Positions 56,501 through 64,000 of a stretch of DNA of 64,000 nucleotides are shown in pieces. The DNA is from CAVVFX01 sp963777595 (GTDB taxonomy: Bacteria > Acidobacteriota > Terriglobia > Bryobacterales > Bryobacteraceae), in NCBI GenBank assembly GCA_963777595.1, contig CAVZRE010000073.1:29131-93130 (forward strand), read 5' to 3'. The translations under genes and the position numbers were made by a program. Under the pieces are notes generated by a model. The model searched no databases. It was not told the DNA's origin and worked only from the letters and a program-made list of their open reading frames with translations. Position 1 is the stretch's first letter. Every line of letters begins with the position of its first letter.

Positions 56501-57016
56501 ATGCTGGACGGGGAGGGTGAATCGCGTCCGTCGCTGGTGTCGACCACGCCGGGCATCAAGGCTGATGGCGTCAAAGACATCGCGGCCGCGAAGGGCTATC
56601 TGGTCCAATTGCTCGCCGCTCAACGTGCCGGCTCTTTCGCCGTTGGCTGTATTCACGGTCACAGCGTCGGCTGTGATTGTTACCGATTCGTTTACCTGGC
56701 CGACCTGCAGCTTGATGTGATCGAGCATGCGTTGCTCGGCGGCATTGATGACGATTCCCGTTTCCTTATAGACTTTGAAGCCGGGTGATTCGATGGCGAT
56801 CGAAAAAGTCGCGGGCGTCAAATCTGGATAGGAGAAGAAGCCATCGTGATTAGTCGTGACGGTTCGGACGAAACCGTTTTCCTGCCCGGTCAAAGTGACC
56901 TTAGCTCCGGGAATCACGGCACCGGCGGCATCTTGGACTGTACCGGAAAGCGAGCAGGAAGTATTCTGTGCCGGCAGCAAAGCCGGCAGCAACATGGCAA
57001 GAAATAGACGTTTCAC
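53528..57016 (-). CDS. TonB-dependent receptor with carboxypeptidase-regulatory domain, multiply frameshifted
   Basis: Outer-membrane receptor of the SusC-like/Oar-like group expanded in Acidobacteria. The GTG at 57016 gives a sensible signal peptide (RLFLAMLLPALLPAQ). Then come a CarboxypepD_reg domain (SLSGTVQDAAGAVIPGAKVTL, FFSYPDLTPATFSIAIESPGF), a plug (VTNLDTGSNTTVHSMPSMDSV, SINVITKGGGTQLHG) and a long barrel ending YVQVAMRVTF with the aromatic C-terminus. Frame changes are needed at about 56559 (extra base, CTTGATG) and 55533. A further cluster lies between about 55,160 and 55,460, after which coding sense (RNYLFTNTEWFLQDDWKV) runs unbroken to the stop. Total about 1160 residues, usual for this group. 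It probably imports oligosaccharide. No SusD partner is adjacent. Confidence 0.82.
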
Positions 57017-57178
57017 TTTACCCCACACGGAAATACTAGATGGGTCGGATTATTTCATACAGAGCGATTGATGTCAAATAACAGATTTCGCATGTCGCGG
57101 CGAGAGTGTCCGGGCAACTCCACGGCGGAAGAGCAACTCCCGGGTTAGCGGCGCGGCGACCCTGGTATCTTTAAAAGC

Positions 57179-59026
57179 GTGCCTGTTTATCGCTCCAGAA
57201 CCACCACACACGGCCGTAACATGGCCGGCGCCCGCAGCCTTTGGCGCGCCACCGGAATGAAGGATGGGGACTTCGACAAGCCCATCATTGCGATCGCCAA
57301 TTCGTTTACGCAGTTTGTTCCGGGCCACGTCCACCTGAGAAACCTCGGGGCGTTAGTCGCCGAACAGATTGAGCGCTCCGGCGGTGTCGCGAAAGAATTC
57401 AACACTATCGCCGTCGACGACGGAATTGCCATGGGGCATGACGGCATGCTTTACAGCCTGCCTTCCCGCGAATTGATCGCCGACAGCGTGGAGTACATGG
57501 TGAACGCCCATTGCGCGGACGCCCTGGTCTGCATCTCCAACTGCGACAAGATCACGCCCGGAATGCTGATGGCTTCGATGCGGCTCAACATTCCCGTCAT
57601 CTTCGTGTCGGGCGGCCCGATGGAGGCGGGCAAGATCAAGCAGGACGGCATCGTCCGGTCGATCGACCTGATCGACGCTATGGTCAAAGCGGCCGACCCC
57701 AATGTGAGCGATGAAGACACTGCTGAGATGGAACGATCCGCATGCCCCACATGCGGCTCCTGTTCGGGCATGTTCACCGCCAATTCCATGAACTGCCTGA
57801 TGGAGGCATTGGGCCTCGCGTTACCCGGAAACGGAACTATCGTCGCGACGCATGCGGACCGCAAGACGCTGTTTCAGCAGGCCGGTTGCCGGATCGTGGA
57901 GTTGTCGAAGCGGTATTACGAACACGACGATGCGTCCGCTCTTCCGCGCAGCATCGCGAGCTTCAAAGCTTTCGAAAATGCCATGACGCTGGATATTGCG
58001 ATGGGCGGCTCGACCAATACGGTTCTGCACCTTCTCGCGGCGGCGCAGGAAGGCGAGGTTCCGTTCACTATGCGCGACATTGACCGGCTTTCGCGCAAGG
58101 TGCCGAATATCTGCAAAATCGCGCCATCTTCTGCCACGGTCCACGTGGAAGATGTGCACCGCGCGGGAGGGGTTTTCGCGATCCTTGCCGAACTCGACCG
58201 CGCCGGGCTGCTACATCGTGAAGTTTACACGGTGCACTCGCCGACGTTGGGCGACGGCATCGACCGCTGGGACGTGATGCGGTCCCAAGACCCGGCAGTC
58301 GCTGATTTCTTCCGAGCCGCACCGGGCGGAATCCGCACAACCGAGCCTTTCAGCCAGAGTGCGCGGTATCCCAGCCTGGACCTGGATCGCGCGAAAGGGG
58401 CGATCCGCGACCGGGAGCACGCGTTCAGCACGGACGGCGGCCTGGCGGTGCTGTACGGCAACATTGCCGAGGAAGGGTGCATTGTGAAGACGGCGGGCGT
58501 CGATGCATCGAACCTGACGTTCTCCGGACCGGCCCATGTGTTCGAGAGCCAGGATGATGCGGTCAAGGGGATTCTGGACGACCAAGTCAAGCCTGGTGAA
58601 GTGGTGGTGATCCGGTACGAAGGTCCCAAGGGCGGACCGGGCATGCAGGAGATGCTTTATCCGACCAGCTATCTGAAGTCGAAGGGTTTGGGCAAGGCGT
58701 GCGCATTGGTCACGGATGGAAGATTCTCGGGAGGCAGTTCGGGGCTGTCGATCGGCCATGTCTCGCCGGAATCAGCGGAGGGGGGCGCGATCGCGTTAGT
58801 GGAGCATGGGGACACGATCGAGATCGACATCCCCAAACGGCTGATCCACCTGGCGATCAGCGATGCCGAGCTGGCCAGGCGCCGGGAGGCTATGGACGCT
58901 CGCGGCGTTTCGGCGTGGAAGCCGGCGCAACGGCAGCGGAAGGTTTCGAAAGCGCTGCAGGCTTACGCCGCGCTGGCTACGAGCGCCTCCCGCGGGGCGG
59001 TACGGGACCTGAGCAATATTTGTTGA
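57179..59026 (+). CDS. ilvD: Dihydroxy-acid dehydratase
   Basis: 615 residues from a GTG. It converts dihydroxy-isovalerate and dihydroxy-methylvalerate to the keto acids of valine and isoleucine synthesis, using an Fe-S cluster and Mg. The sequence shows TTTHGRNMAGARSLWRATGM, cluster cysteines in ISNCDKITPGMLMAS and CPTCGSCSGMFTANSMN, AVDDGIAMGHDGM, and the C-terminal LVTDGRFSGGSSGLSIGHVSPE. Length and motifs match the long (about 615-residue) E. coli-type IlvD. No other ilv gene is adjacent, so it is an isolated locus. Confidence 0.95.
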   Translation: MPVYRSRTTTHGRNMAGARSLWRATGMKDGDFDKPIIAIANSFTQFVPGHVHLRNLGALVAEQIERSGGVAKEFNTIAVDDGIAMGHDGMLYSLPSRELIADSVEYMVNAHCADALVCISNCDKITPGMLMASMRLNIPVIFVSGGPMEAGKIKQDGIVRSIDLIDAMVKAADPNVSDEDTAEMERSACPTCGSCSGMFTANSMNCLMEALGLALPGNGTIVATHADRKTLFQQAGCRIVELSKRYYEHDDASALPRSIASFKAFENAMTLDIAMGGSTNTVLHLLAAAQEGEVPFTMRDIDRLSRKVPNICKIAPSSATVHVEDVHRAGGVFAILAELDRAGLLHREVYTVHSPTLGDGIDRWDVMRSQDPAVADFFRAAPGGIRTTEPFSQSARYPSLDLDRAKGAIRDREHAFSTDGGLAVLYGNIAEEGCIVKTAGVDASNLTFSGPAHVFESQDDAVKGILDDQVKPGEVVVIRYEGPKGGPGMQEMLYPTSYLKSKGLGKACALVTDGRFSGGSSGLSIGHVSPESAEGGAIALVEHGDTIEIDIPKRLIHLAISDAELARRREAMDARGVSAWKPAQRQRKVSKALQAYAALATSASRGAVRDLSNIC

Positions 59027-59027
59027 A

Positions 59028-59387
59028 TCAGGAGGGCTGGTCCGGGCCGTTTTCGACCAGTTCGCGCAGACGGAGAAGCGCGTCGTCCCACTGGCTCGAG
59101 ATGAGGGCGAGGTACCGTCGCGCGTCCTCGAGACGCCGCTGGTCCAGTTGCCAGACGCTTTCGCGCCCGTGACGAGTGCAATGGACGAGCCCTGGTCCTT
59201 CCATGACCCGCAGGTGTTTGGTAATCGCCTGACGGGTGAGAGAGAATCCCGCGGCAAGGCGAGTGATGGAGGCCGGGCCGTCCTGGCAAAGGCGGGTGAC
59301 GAGGCGGAGACGCGTCTCGTCACCGAGCGCCGCGAAAAGGTGCGCGGAGCTCTTCGGCAGGCGTACGGCCGGGGAGCTACGAGGCAT
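59028..59387 (-). CDS. ArsR-family winged-helix regulator
   Basis: 119 residues with an ArsR/SmtB winged helix: LFAALGDETRLRLVTRLCQDGPASITRLAAG, recognition helix FSLTRQAITKHLRVMEGPGLV, wing HCTRHGRESVWQL. There are no Cys/His metal-site pairs of the ArsR or SmtB type, so it fits the non-metal subgroup that pairs with AHSA1/SRPBCC proteins. It overlaps the upstream AHSA1 gene by 11 bases and is therefore co-translated. Autoregulation through the palindromes at 59867 and 59908 is likely. Confidence 0.88.
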   Translation of the reverse strand: MPRSSPAVRLPKSSAHLFAALGDETRLRLVTRLCQDGPASITRLAAGFSLTRQAITKHLRVMEGPGLVHCTRHGRESVWQLDQRRLEDARRYLALISSQWDDALLRLRELVENGPDQPS

Positions 59388-59865
59388 GGCAGAGGTACTT
59401 TTCGATGAGCTTCACCACTCCGCTCCAACCACTTTCATTGGTTGAGAAGGTCTTGGCGCGGCGCTCCAGCGGAATCTGATCGAAGCCGGACTCGGTGATC
59501 GTCAGCAAAATGCCCTCCGCGACTTCTTCGAGCTGAAAGACCACCAGCGTGGACGGGTCGGCGGAATAGTCGACGCCGGCTTCGATGGGACCGGGATGCC
59601 AGCGGAAGGAGAAGATACGCCCCGGTTCCATCTGCTCGATGGTGATGTTGACGGGCACGCCTTCATACTGTTTCTGCGCCGCGGCAACTTCGGCATCGAC
59701 TGTGGTGGGAACGATGACTCCGCGCATGAAGGCTCCGGGGGCGAACTGGCCTTCGAACGTCATGCCGAACCAACTGCCGAACTCTTTGGAGTCGGACAAG
59801 GCTCGCCAGACTCGTTCCAGCGAGGCGCGCAATAGAACTTTTTTCTCGATGGAATCGGTGTTCAA
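59377..59865 (-). CDS. SRPBCC/AHSA1-domain protein
   Basis: 162 residues starting at a TTG (59865), whose ribosome site (GAGAGG) lies inside the first palindrome. The AHSA1-type fold is seen in IEKKVLLRASLERVWRALSDSKEFGSWFG, ITIEQMEPGRIFSFRWHPGP and LEEVAEGILLTITESGFDQIPLERRAKTF, ending in a helix (WSGVVKLIEKYL). The domain is a hydrophobic-pocket fold; in such pairs the ligand is unknown. It leads a two-gene operon with the ArsR regulator downstream. Confidence 0.85.
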   Translation of the reverse strand: MNTDSIEKKVLLRASLERVWRALSDSKEFGSWFGMTFEGQFAPGAFMRGVIVPTTVDAEVAAAQKQYEGVPVNITIEQMEPGRIFSFRWHPGPIEAGVDYSADPSTLVVFQLEEVAEGILLTITESGFDQIPLERRAKTFSTNESGWSGVVKLIEKYLCHAS

Positions 59866-59866
59866 T

Positions 59867-59882
59867 GCAACCTCTCAGTTGC
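59867..59882. promoter_or_regulatory. Operator-like palindrome 1 of the AHSA1-ArsR operon
   Basis: GCAACCTCTCAGTTGC: 5-bp arms GCAAC/GTTGC around a 6-bp centre. It abuts the TTG start and covers the ribosome site of the AHSA1 gene. It shares 14 of 16 bases with the second copy. Confidence 0.65.
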
Positions 59883-59907
59883 ATATTAACGCACAGCCGG
59901 TTGAAGG

Positions 59908-59923
59908 GCAACCTTTTAGTTGC
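59908..59923. promoter_or_regulatory. Operator-like palindrome 2 of the AHSA1-ArsR operon
   Basis: GCAACCTTTTAGTTGC: same arms and centre length as the copy at 59867, 41 bp away start to start, about four helical turns. This is typical of a dimeric winged-helix repressor binding twice in its own promoter. Confidence 0.65.
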
Positions 59924-60178
59924 GCGAGATAGGGCGACGGACCCGAAAATGACACGCCGCTTCGACATGATCGCGTCGAAACAGGCGTGGGCCTTGAAAC
60001 GGCTGTTCAGCAGCTTCCTCTATGGTGTTCCGCCACATGATGGCGCGACGTTCACGGTGGTGCCGTTGTTTCCAGGCGCGGTCGCGCTGCTCGGCTGGAT
60101 CCCAGCGTCACATTGCGTCACGAATAAGGTTTGACTGCAACGCTGGTCCAGCCGCGATTGTGCGAGTGCGCGAGGCCG
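59924..60178. other. Region between the AHSA1 promoter and the NHL protein
   Basis: No gene found. Short open frames lack ribosome sites. The AHSA1-ArsR promoter probably overlaps 59880-59950. Confidence 0.4.
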
Positions 60179-63100
60179 CTACGGGACGATGATCGGAACC
60201 GTCGTAAAGGTTCCGGTAGTGGTGCTGGCGCGCAAGCCGACTCCTGCGATATTGCCGTTGGAAGAGCTGGTGAACTGGACGACACCTATCTGATTATTCG
60301 TCACGCCGAATTGATTTGGGACCACAAAAGACGTGTGTCCTAGGGCGCCAAGCGAGAGAGAGTAGGTGCCCAACAGGTTGCCGTTCTGGTCCAGCACGGT
60401 GGCTGTGACCGTGGCCGAGTTGTTGGATAGATTTGCGATCGCGAGATCTGTGTTGTAACCCGCCGTATCGTCAAATTGCAGCTGCATTTGAGATGCGAAG
60501 ACCGTCTGGAGCGGCGTAGTGCCCTCCGAGGTTGTGCCGTTGGACGAGAGATGGAAGACAGCGAAACCCGCGATCGGGCTGGTGGCACCGGCGGTAAGAA
60601 TGTCGATCCATCCCGTTTCAGTGTTGGCAAGGCCCACGCCGGCATTAAGCAAAAGCGTCGCGTTCGGATTCATGATGCCGGTGAATGTATTGCCGCCGAC
60701 CTGCTGCGTCAACCCCTGCTGGGTCACGGTGAACGGCAGAATAGAACCATCATCCGTATGGACTACCAGGGTCAACTGGATAGCTGTGTTGGCGGTGTTG
60801 GTGAGGTACGCTTTCGTGCTCCAGGGGCCGCCCGCCGCGAAGTGCGCCAGAACGCCGGTCTCGGTGGTCGTGGTGAAGGAGATGATCTGCAGAGTGAAAG
60901 TTTGAGTTGCGATATTGCCGGTGTTGTCATTCACTCGAATGGAAAATGTGGAGGTGCCCGCTCCGACCGGTGTGCCGGAAATAAATCCAGTCGGCGACAA
61001 CCCGATTCCGGTGGGCAGATTCCCGGATACGAGTGTCCAAGTATAAGGCGGATTGCCGGCTGTCGCGGTGAGTTGCTGGGAGTAAGGCAACCCGACGCCT
61101 CCGGAGACGAGAATCGGCGGGGTGGTAATGGACAGGCCGGTAGGATTGGCCGCATTGATCACGAGCCCGAGGGTAATCTGCTGAGTGACGGATGCGCTGT
61201 CGGCGACGAGGAAGGTCACCAGGAACGAGCCACTCGTCGTCGGCGTGCCGGTAATGGAACCGCTGGGCGAAAGCGTCAAGCCGGCAGGCAGCGAGCCGAA
61301 AGTAATCGACCAGGTATAAGGTGGCGTACCACCGGCGGCGGAAAGGGCTTCCGCGTAAGGGGTGCCTACCGTTCCGGCGGGCAGCGGAGAGGTGGTCAAG
61401 ATAGATAATGCGGGAGCTGCGACGGGAGAAAGAATTCGTACGGCCTGTTCGCCGGGATCGGAGACGTAGACATTGCCACTGCCATCGACGGCAACGCCCC
61501 AAGGTGTATCGAGCGAAGCGCTCGTTGCCGGACCGCCGTCACCCGAATAGCCTTGCGTCGCATTGCCGGCGATGGTGGTCATGGTTCCACTGATGGACAC
61601 TTTTCTGACAAAGCCGCTGGAGTCGGGTATGTAGAGATTGAAAAGCGAGTCGACAGCTACCGAGTGGGGGCTTGTGATCCCGCCTCCCGAAGCCGGTGCG
61701 CCATTACCGGCGACGGTAGTGATGTAGCCATTGGCATTGGTGACTTTGCGGATTCTATTGTTGCCGGTGTCGGCGATGTAAACGTTGAAAGAGCTGTCCA
61801 GAGCGACTCCGGAAGGCTGGTTGAGAAGGGCATTGGTGGCGAATGAATTATCTCCCTGAAATCCGGGGGTCCCGATTCCCGCGATGGTGCTGATGATTCC
61901 GGTTGCGACGGTGATCTTGCGGATTCGATTGTTACCCGTATCGGCGATATAGACATTGCCCGACGAGTCGACCGCAACGCCGGACGGTTGGTTGAGTTGA
62001 GCGCTGCCGGCCAAGCCGTTGTCGCCTCCAGCCCCCGCGGTTCCGGTGCCTGCGAGTGTCGAGGCCAAACCACCCGGAGAAACTTTGATTACGACGTTAC
62101 CCGCGGAGTCTGCGATGTAGAGGTTCAACGCGGCGTCTACAGCCACATCCGCGGGGCCGATTGCGGCCGTTCCCCCCGCGGGCGAGGAGATGTTGCCGCC
62201 TGAAGCGAACTTACGAATTCGGGCCTCACCGCGGTCAGCGACGTAGGCGTTGCCGGAAGAGTCTATCGCGAGACCTTCGGGTTGAACGAGTTGAGCCACA
62301 TTGGCGGGTCCTCCATCGCCGAGGTAATAACTTATGGCGCCCCCACCGGCGATGTTCGACACGGAGCCGGAGGGGGTCGACTTGAAGATCACATGAGTTC
62401 CGTCGGCAACGTACAGGTTACCGCTCAGATCGCTGGTGAGTCCCGTCGGCAGCATGGAGGGAACGGAGGTTCCAGGACCGGCCACAGTCGTGATTACATT
62501 GTTGGGAAGTATTTCGCGAACCCGGTTATTGCCGGAATCCAGCAAATAAACCAAACCGGACACGCTCACGTTAATTTGGGTGGGGAGATTGAGTTCCGCC
62601 AGCGTTGCGAGGTTGCCGTCGCCGGTGAAACCCGGAAGACTATTGCCGGCGATGGTGATCATGATGCTGCTGGTCACCTTGCGGATGCGGTTGTTCCGGG
62701 AGTCGGCGATATAGATATTGTTGGAAGCGTCCACGGCTACGCCGCCCGGCGCGTTGAGTTGTGCGTTGGTGGCCGTTTGGCCGTCGCCGGAATAGCCGGC
62801 CGTTCCGTTACCGGCAACGGTGGAGATGACGCCTGTGGCCGCGGTGATCATCCGGATGACATTGTTGCCGGTGTCGGCAATGTACAAGTCGCCGGCAGCA
62901 TCGACTGCCAGGCCCTGAGGATTGTTGAGTGCGGCGCCGGTGGCCGGCTGCGCGACGGCTGAATAGCCTGGCGTCGCGGTACCCGCGACTGTGGAGATGA
63001 TAAACGTCTGGAGGGGGACCTTGCGAATTCGATTGTTCCCGGTATCTGCAATGTAGAGATTAGAATTGCTGTCGATCGCCAGACCCGTGGGGTTATTGAG

Positions 63101-63391
63101 CTGCGCCAAGGTAGCGTTTCCGCCGTCGCCAGAGTAGCCGATACGCGAGTTTCCGGCGATGCGGGTCAAGGCGCCCATCGGGTTGATTTGGAACACGCAG
63201 TCATCGCTGATGAAATAAATGTTGCCCCCGTTGTCCGACGTGAGGGCGCCGAGACTGCCAATCGGCGCGCTCAGCACCGAGGTGCTATTGGGTAGTGGCG
63301 CACCTCCCGCAACGGTGTTGATCGTGTATTGCTGTGCGAAGGTACAGAAACTGGCCAGCAGGCAGGCCGAAGGGATAACAATCGATCTCAT
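60179..63391 (-). CDS. NHL-repeat exoprotein with putative Ig domains
   Basis: 1070 residues with a signal peptide (SIVIPSACLLASFCTFAQ). About 30-640 carries about ten NHL-type units with the recurring core 'GVAVDSSGNVYIADTGNNRIRKV', seen for example as GLAIDSNSNLYIADTGNN and GVALDSSFNVYIADTGNN, predicting one or two beta propellers. Two He_PIG-like immunoglobulin domains follow (GTVGTPYAEALSAAGGTPPY, LPTGIGLSPTGFISGTPVGAG). The last 220 residues (VLAHFAAGGPWSTKAYLTN, GLTQQVGGNTFTG, TGWIDILTAG) form a beta-rich module I link with acidobacterial exoproteins. It is secreted or surface-bound, with a probable adhesive or glycan-binding role. The repeats are also visible in the DNA as near-identical stretches about every 160-170 bp. 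Confidence 0.87.
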   Translation of the reverse strand: MRSIVIPSACLLASFCTFAQQYTINTVAGGAPLPNSTSVLSAPIGSLGALTSDNGGNIYFISDDCVFQINPMGALTRIAGNSRIGYSGDGGNATLAQLNNPTGLAIDSNSNLYIADTGNNRIRKVPLQTFIISTVAGTATPGYSAVAQPATGAALNNPQGLAVDAAGDLYIADTGNNVIRMITAATGVISTVAGNGTAGYSGDGQTATNAQLNAPGGVAVDASNNIYIADSRNNRIRKVTSSIMITIAGNSLPGFTGDGNLATLAELNLPTQINVSVSGLVYLLDSGNNRVREILPNNVITTVAGPGTSVPSMLPTGLTSDLSGNLYVADGTHVIFKSTPSGSVSNIAGGGAISYYLGDGGPANVAQLVQPEGLAIDSSGNAYVADRGEARIRKFASGGNISSPAGGTAAIGPADVAVDAALNLYIADSAGNVVIKVSPGGLASTLAGTGTAGAGGDNGLAGSAQLNQPSGVAVDSSGNVYIADTGNNRIRKITVATGIISTIAGIGTPGFQGDNSFATNALLNQPSGVALDSSFNVYIADTGNNRIRKVTNANGYITTVAGNGAPASGGGITSPHSVAVDSLFNLYIPDSSGFVRKVSISGTMTTIAGNATQGYSGDGGPATSASLDTPWGVAVDGSGNVYVSDPGEQAVRILSPVAAPALSILTTSPLPAGTVGTPYAEALSAAGGTPPYTWSITFGSLPAGLTLSPSGSITGTPTTSGSFLVTFLVADSASVTQQITLGLVINAANPTGLSITTPPILVSGGVGLPYSQQLTATAGNPPYTWTLVSGNLPTGIGLSPTGFISGTPVGAGTSTFSIRVNDNTGNIATQTFTLQIISFTTTTETGVLAHFAAGGPWSTKAYLTNTANTAIQLTLVVHTDDGSILPFTVTQQGLTQQVGGNTFTGIMNPNATLLLNAGVGLANTETGWIDILTAGATSPIAGFAVFHLSSNGTTSEGTTPLQTVFASQMQLQFDDTAGYNTDLAIANLSNNSATVTATVLDQNGNLLGTYSLSLGALGHTSFVVPNQFGVTNNQIGVVQFTSSSNGNIAGVGLRASTTTGTFTTVPIIVP

Positions 63392-63487
63392 TTAGTACTC
63401 CTGCTGGTTGACGATACCACATTTTGTGGTGTATGTCCTCAGCATTTGAAACATCAAGGGGATTTACCAGCCGAATTGAGTGTTCCG

Positions 63488-64000
63488 TCACTTGTTGAGC
63501 CATCCCTGCGATTGGGCTAGCCGTACGGCGGTCTGCGCATACACCGGATCTCCCGTGATTGCCGCGGCGTAGCTGAACGCCTGAACCACTTCTTTATAGT
63601 TGGTATGTTTGATGGCTCCGGAGCGACCGGGCTCTTTAAGCATCCGGGTGCTGCCCTGAACGTCGATCTCACCAGACGGCGAAATGCGAGCCATTTCCCA
63701 ACGGCAAGTTTGCTCGATCATGCGACGGACGCGAGCCATGAGCGCTGCCTGGGCCGGGCAGTTGAGCGTGGTGTAGTAGCGTGCACCCTGCAGTGCGTCG
63801 ACCATCTGGTAGCTGACGTCGAACCCTCCCTTTTCCGGATTCTCGCCATCCTCGTGCTGCAGCGCGATTCCCTCGGCGGCGAAGGCTTCGGCTGCGTTGG
63901 CGAAGCGGCGGTCTCCGGTAAGCTGCGATGCCTCGCCGAGAGCTGCCGCCAGGATCCATCTGCGGTGCGTGTACGGTTGATCGTGCCGCTTGCCGGTATC
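63488..64000 (-). CDS. Partial protein with helical-toroid-like repeats (N-terminus outside window)
   Basis: The frame is open to the window edge, so the 170 visible residues are a C-terminal part. They contain alternating amphipathic helices (RWILAAALGEASQLTGDRRFANAAEAF, YQMVDALQGARYYTT, QAALMARVRRMIEQTCRWEMARI, EVVQAFSYAAAITGDPVYAQTAVRLAQ). This pattern and the paired aromatic residues recall (alpha/alpha)-barrel glycosidases or lyases. No catalytic residues can be assigned, so the family is unproven. It lies upstream of the NHL protein on the same strand, with 96 bp between. Confidence 0.6.
   Translation of the reverse strand, partial: DTGKRHDQPYTHRRWILAAALGEASQLTGDRRFANAAEAFAAEGIALQHEDGENPEKGGFDVSYQMVDALQGARYYTTLNCPAQAALMARVRRMIEQTCRWEMARISPSGEIDVQGSTRMLKEPGRSGAIKHTNYKEVVQAFSYAAAITGDPVYAQTAVRLAQSQGWLNK

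Noticed and set aside
1..64000. tRNA, rRNA, CRISPR, prophage or insertion-sequence content
   Set aside because: No cloverleaf with a GTTCRANNC-type arm, no ribosomal core sequence, no regularly spaced repeats and no transposase, integrase or phage structural gene were seen on either strand.

Overview
The window reads as chromosomal DNA of an Acidobacteriota bacterium, most probably a Bryobacterales/Solibacter-like member. The basis is the lineage-typical gene content: two secreted proteins ending in the Solibacter-type C-terminal module (TIGR03437-like), a TonB receptor with an N-terminal carboxypeptidase-regulatory domain, NHL, Kelch and LGFP repeat exoproteins, a TPR/PEGA Ser/Thr kinase, a sulfatase and a 3-keto-disaccharide hydrolase-like protein. 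DNA is moderately GC-rich and gene dense. I see no rRNA, tRNA, CRISPR array, phage or insertion sequence. The assignment is by gene content only.

Layout. 0-2.4 kb: end of a ribose-type sugar ABC cassette (ATPase cut by the window edge, frameshifted permease). 2.4-2.65 kb: a compact complete minus-strand transcription unit for a 20-residue Lys/Ala peptide. 3-10.5 kb: secreted proteins, including a 1.3k-residue LGFP/Big/pseudo-peptidase protein. 10.9-25.3 kb: comM-like ATPase, an SGNH-like membrane protein, a UvrD/AddA-type helicase-nuclease, a GAF-ANTAR regulator, a PHA-granule-type protein, an ABC-2 exporter whose permease is fused to a degenerate amidohydrolase, an AMP-ligase/carrier/acyltransferase and an FmdB zinc ribbon. 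25.5-29 kb: Kelch exoprotein and small conserved hypotheticals. 29-38.1 kb: a long one-directional minus-strand run, sugar ABC ATPase > permease > VOC protein > PyrR-PyrB > PyrC > DUF3467 > GT39-like protein > sulfatase, with several ATGA overlaps. 38.3-46.1 kb: glutathione-independent formaldehyde dehydrogenase, a 1659-residue kinase, an ECF sigma factor with its NrsF-like anti-sigma partner. 46.1-53.3 kb: propeller/PHP-like protein overlapping an acyl-CoA ligase, GreB, a DUF1080 protein, a small membrane protein. 53.5-64 kb: TonB receptor, ilvD, an AHSA1-ArsR pair with two matching operator-like palindromes, an NHL exoprotein and a partial gene.

A caution for every reader: single-base frameshifts are frequent but clustered (1.5-2.2, 4.3-6.0, 6.5, 11.5, 22-23.2, 31.4-33.4, 55.1-56.6 kb) and hit housekeeping genes such as pyrC and comM, while genes of 3-5 kb elsewhere are intact. 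The simplest explanation is consensus indel error in a long-read assembly, so I annotate these as single genes with frameshifts rather than as pseudogenes.

The most unusual items are the permease/pseudo-amidohydrolase fusion, the PyrR-PyrB fusion, the Lys/Ala micro-protein unit, the LGFP protein with a cysteine-less C39-like domain, the solitary AddA-like nuclease with an Fe-S cysteine staple, and the paired palindromes ahead of the AHSA1-ArsR operon.
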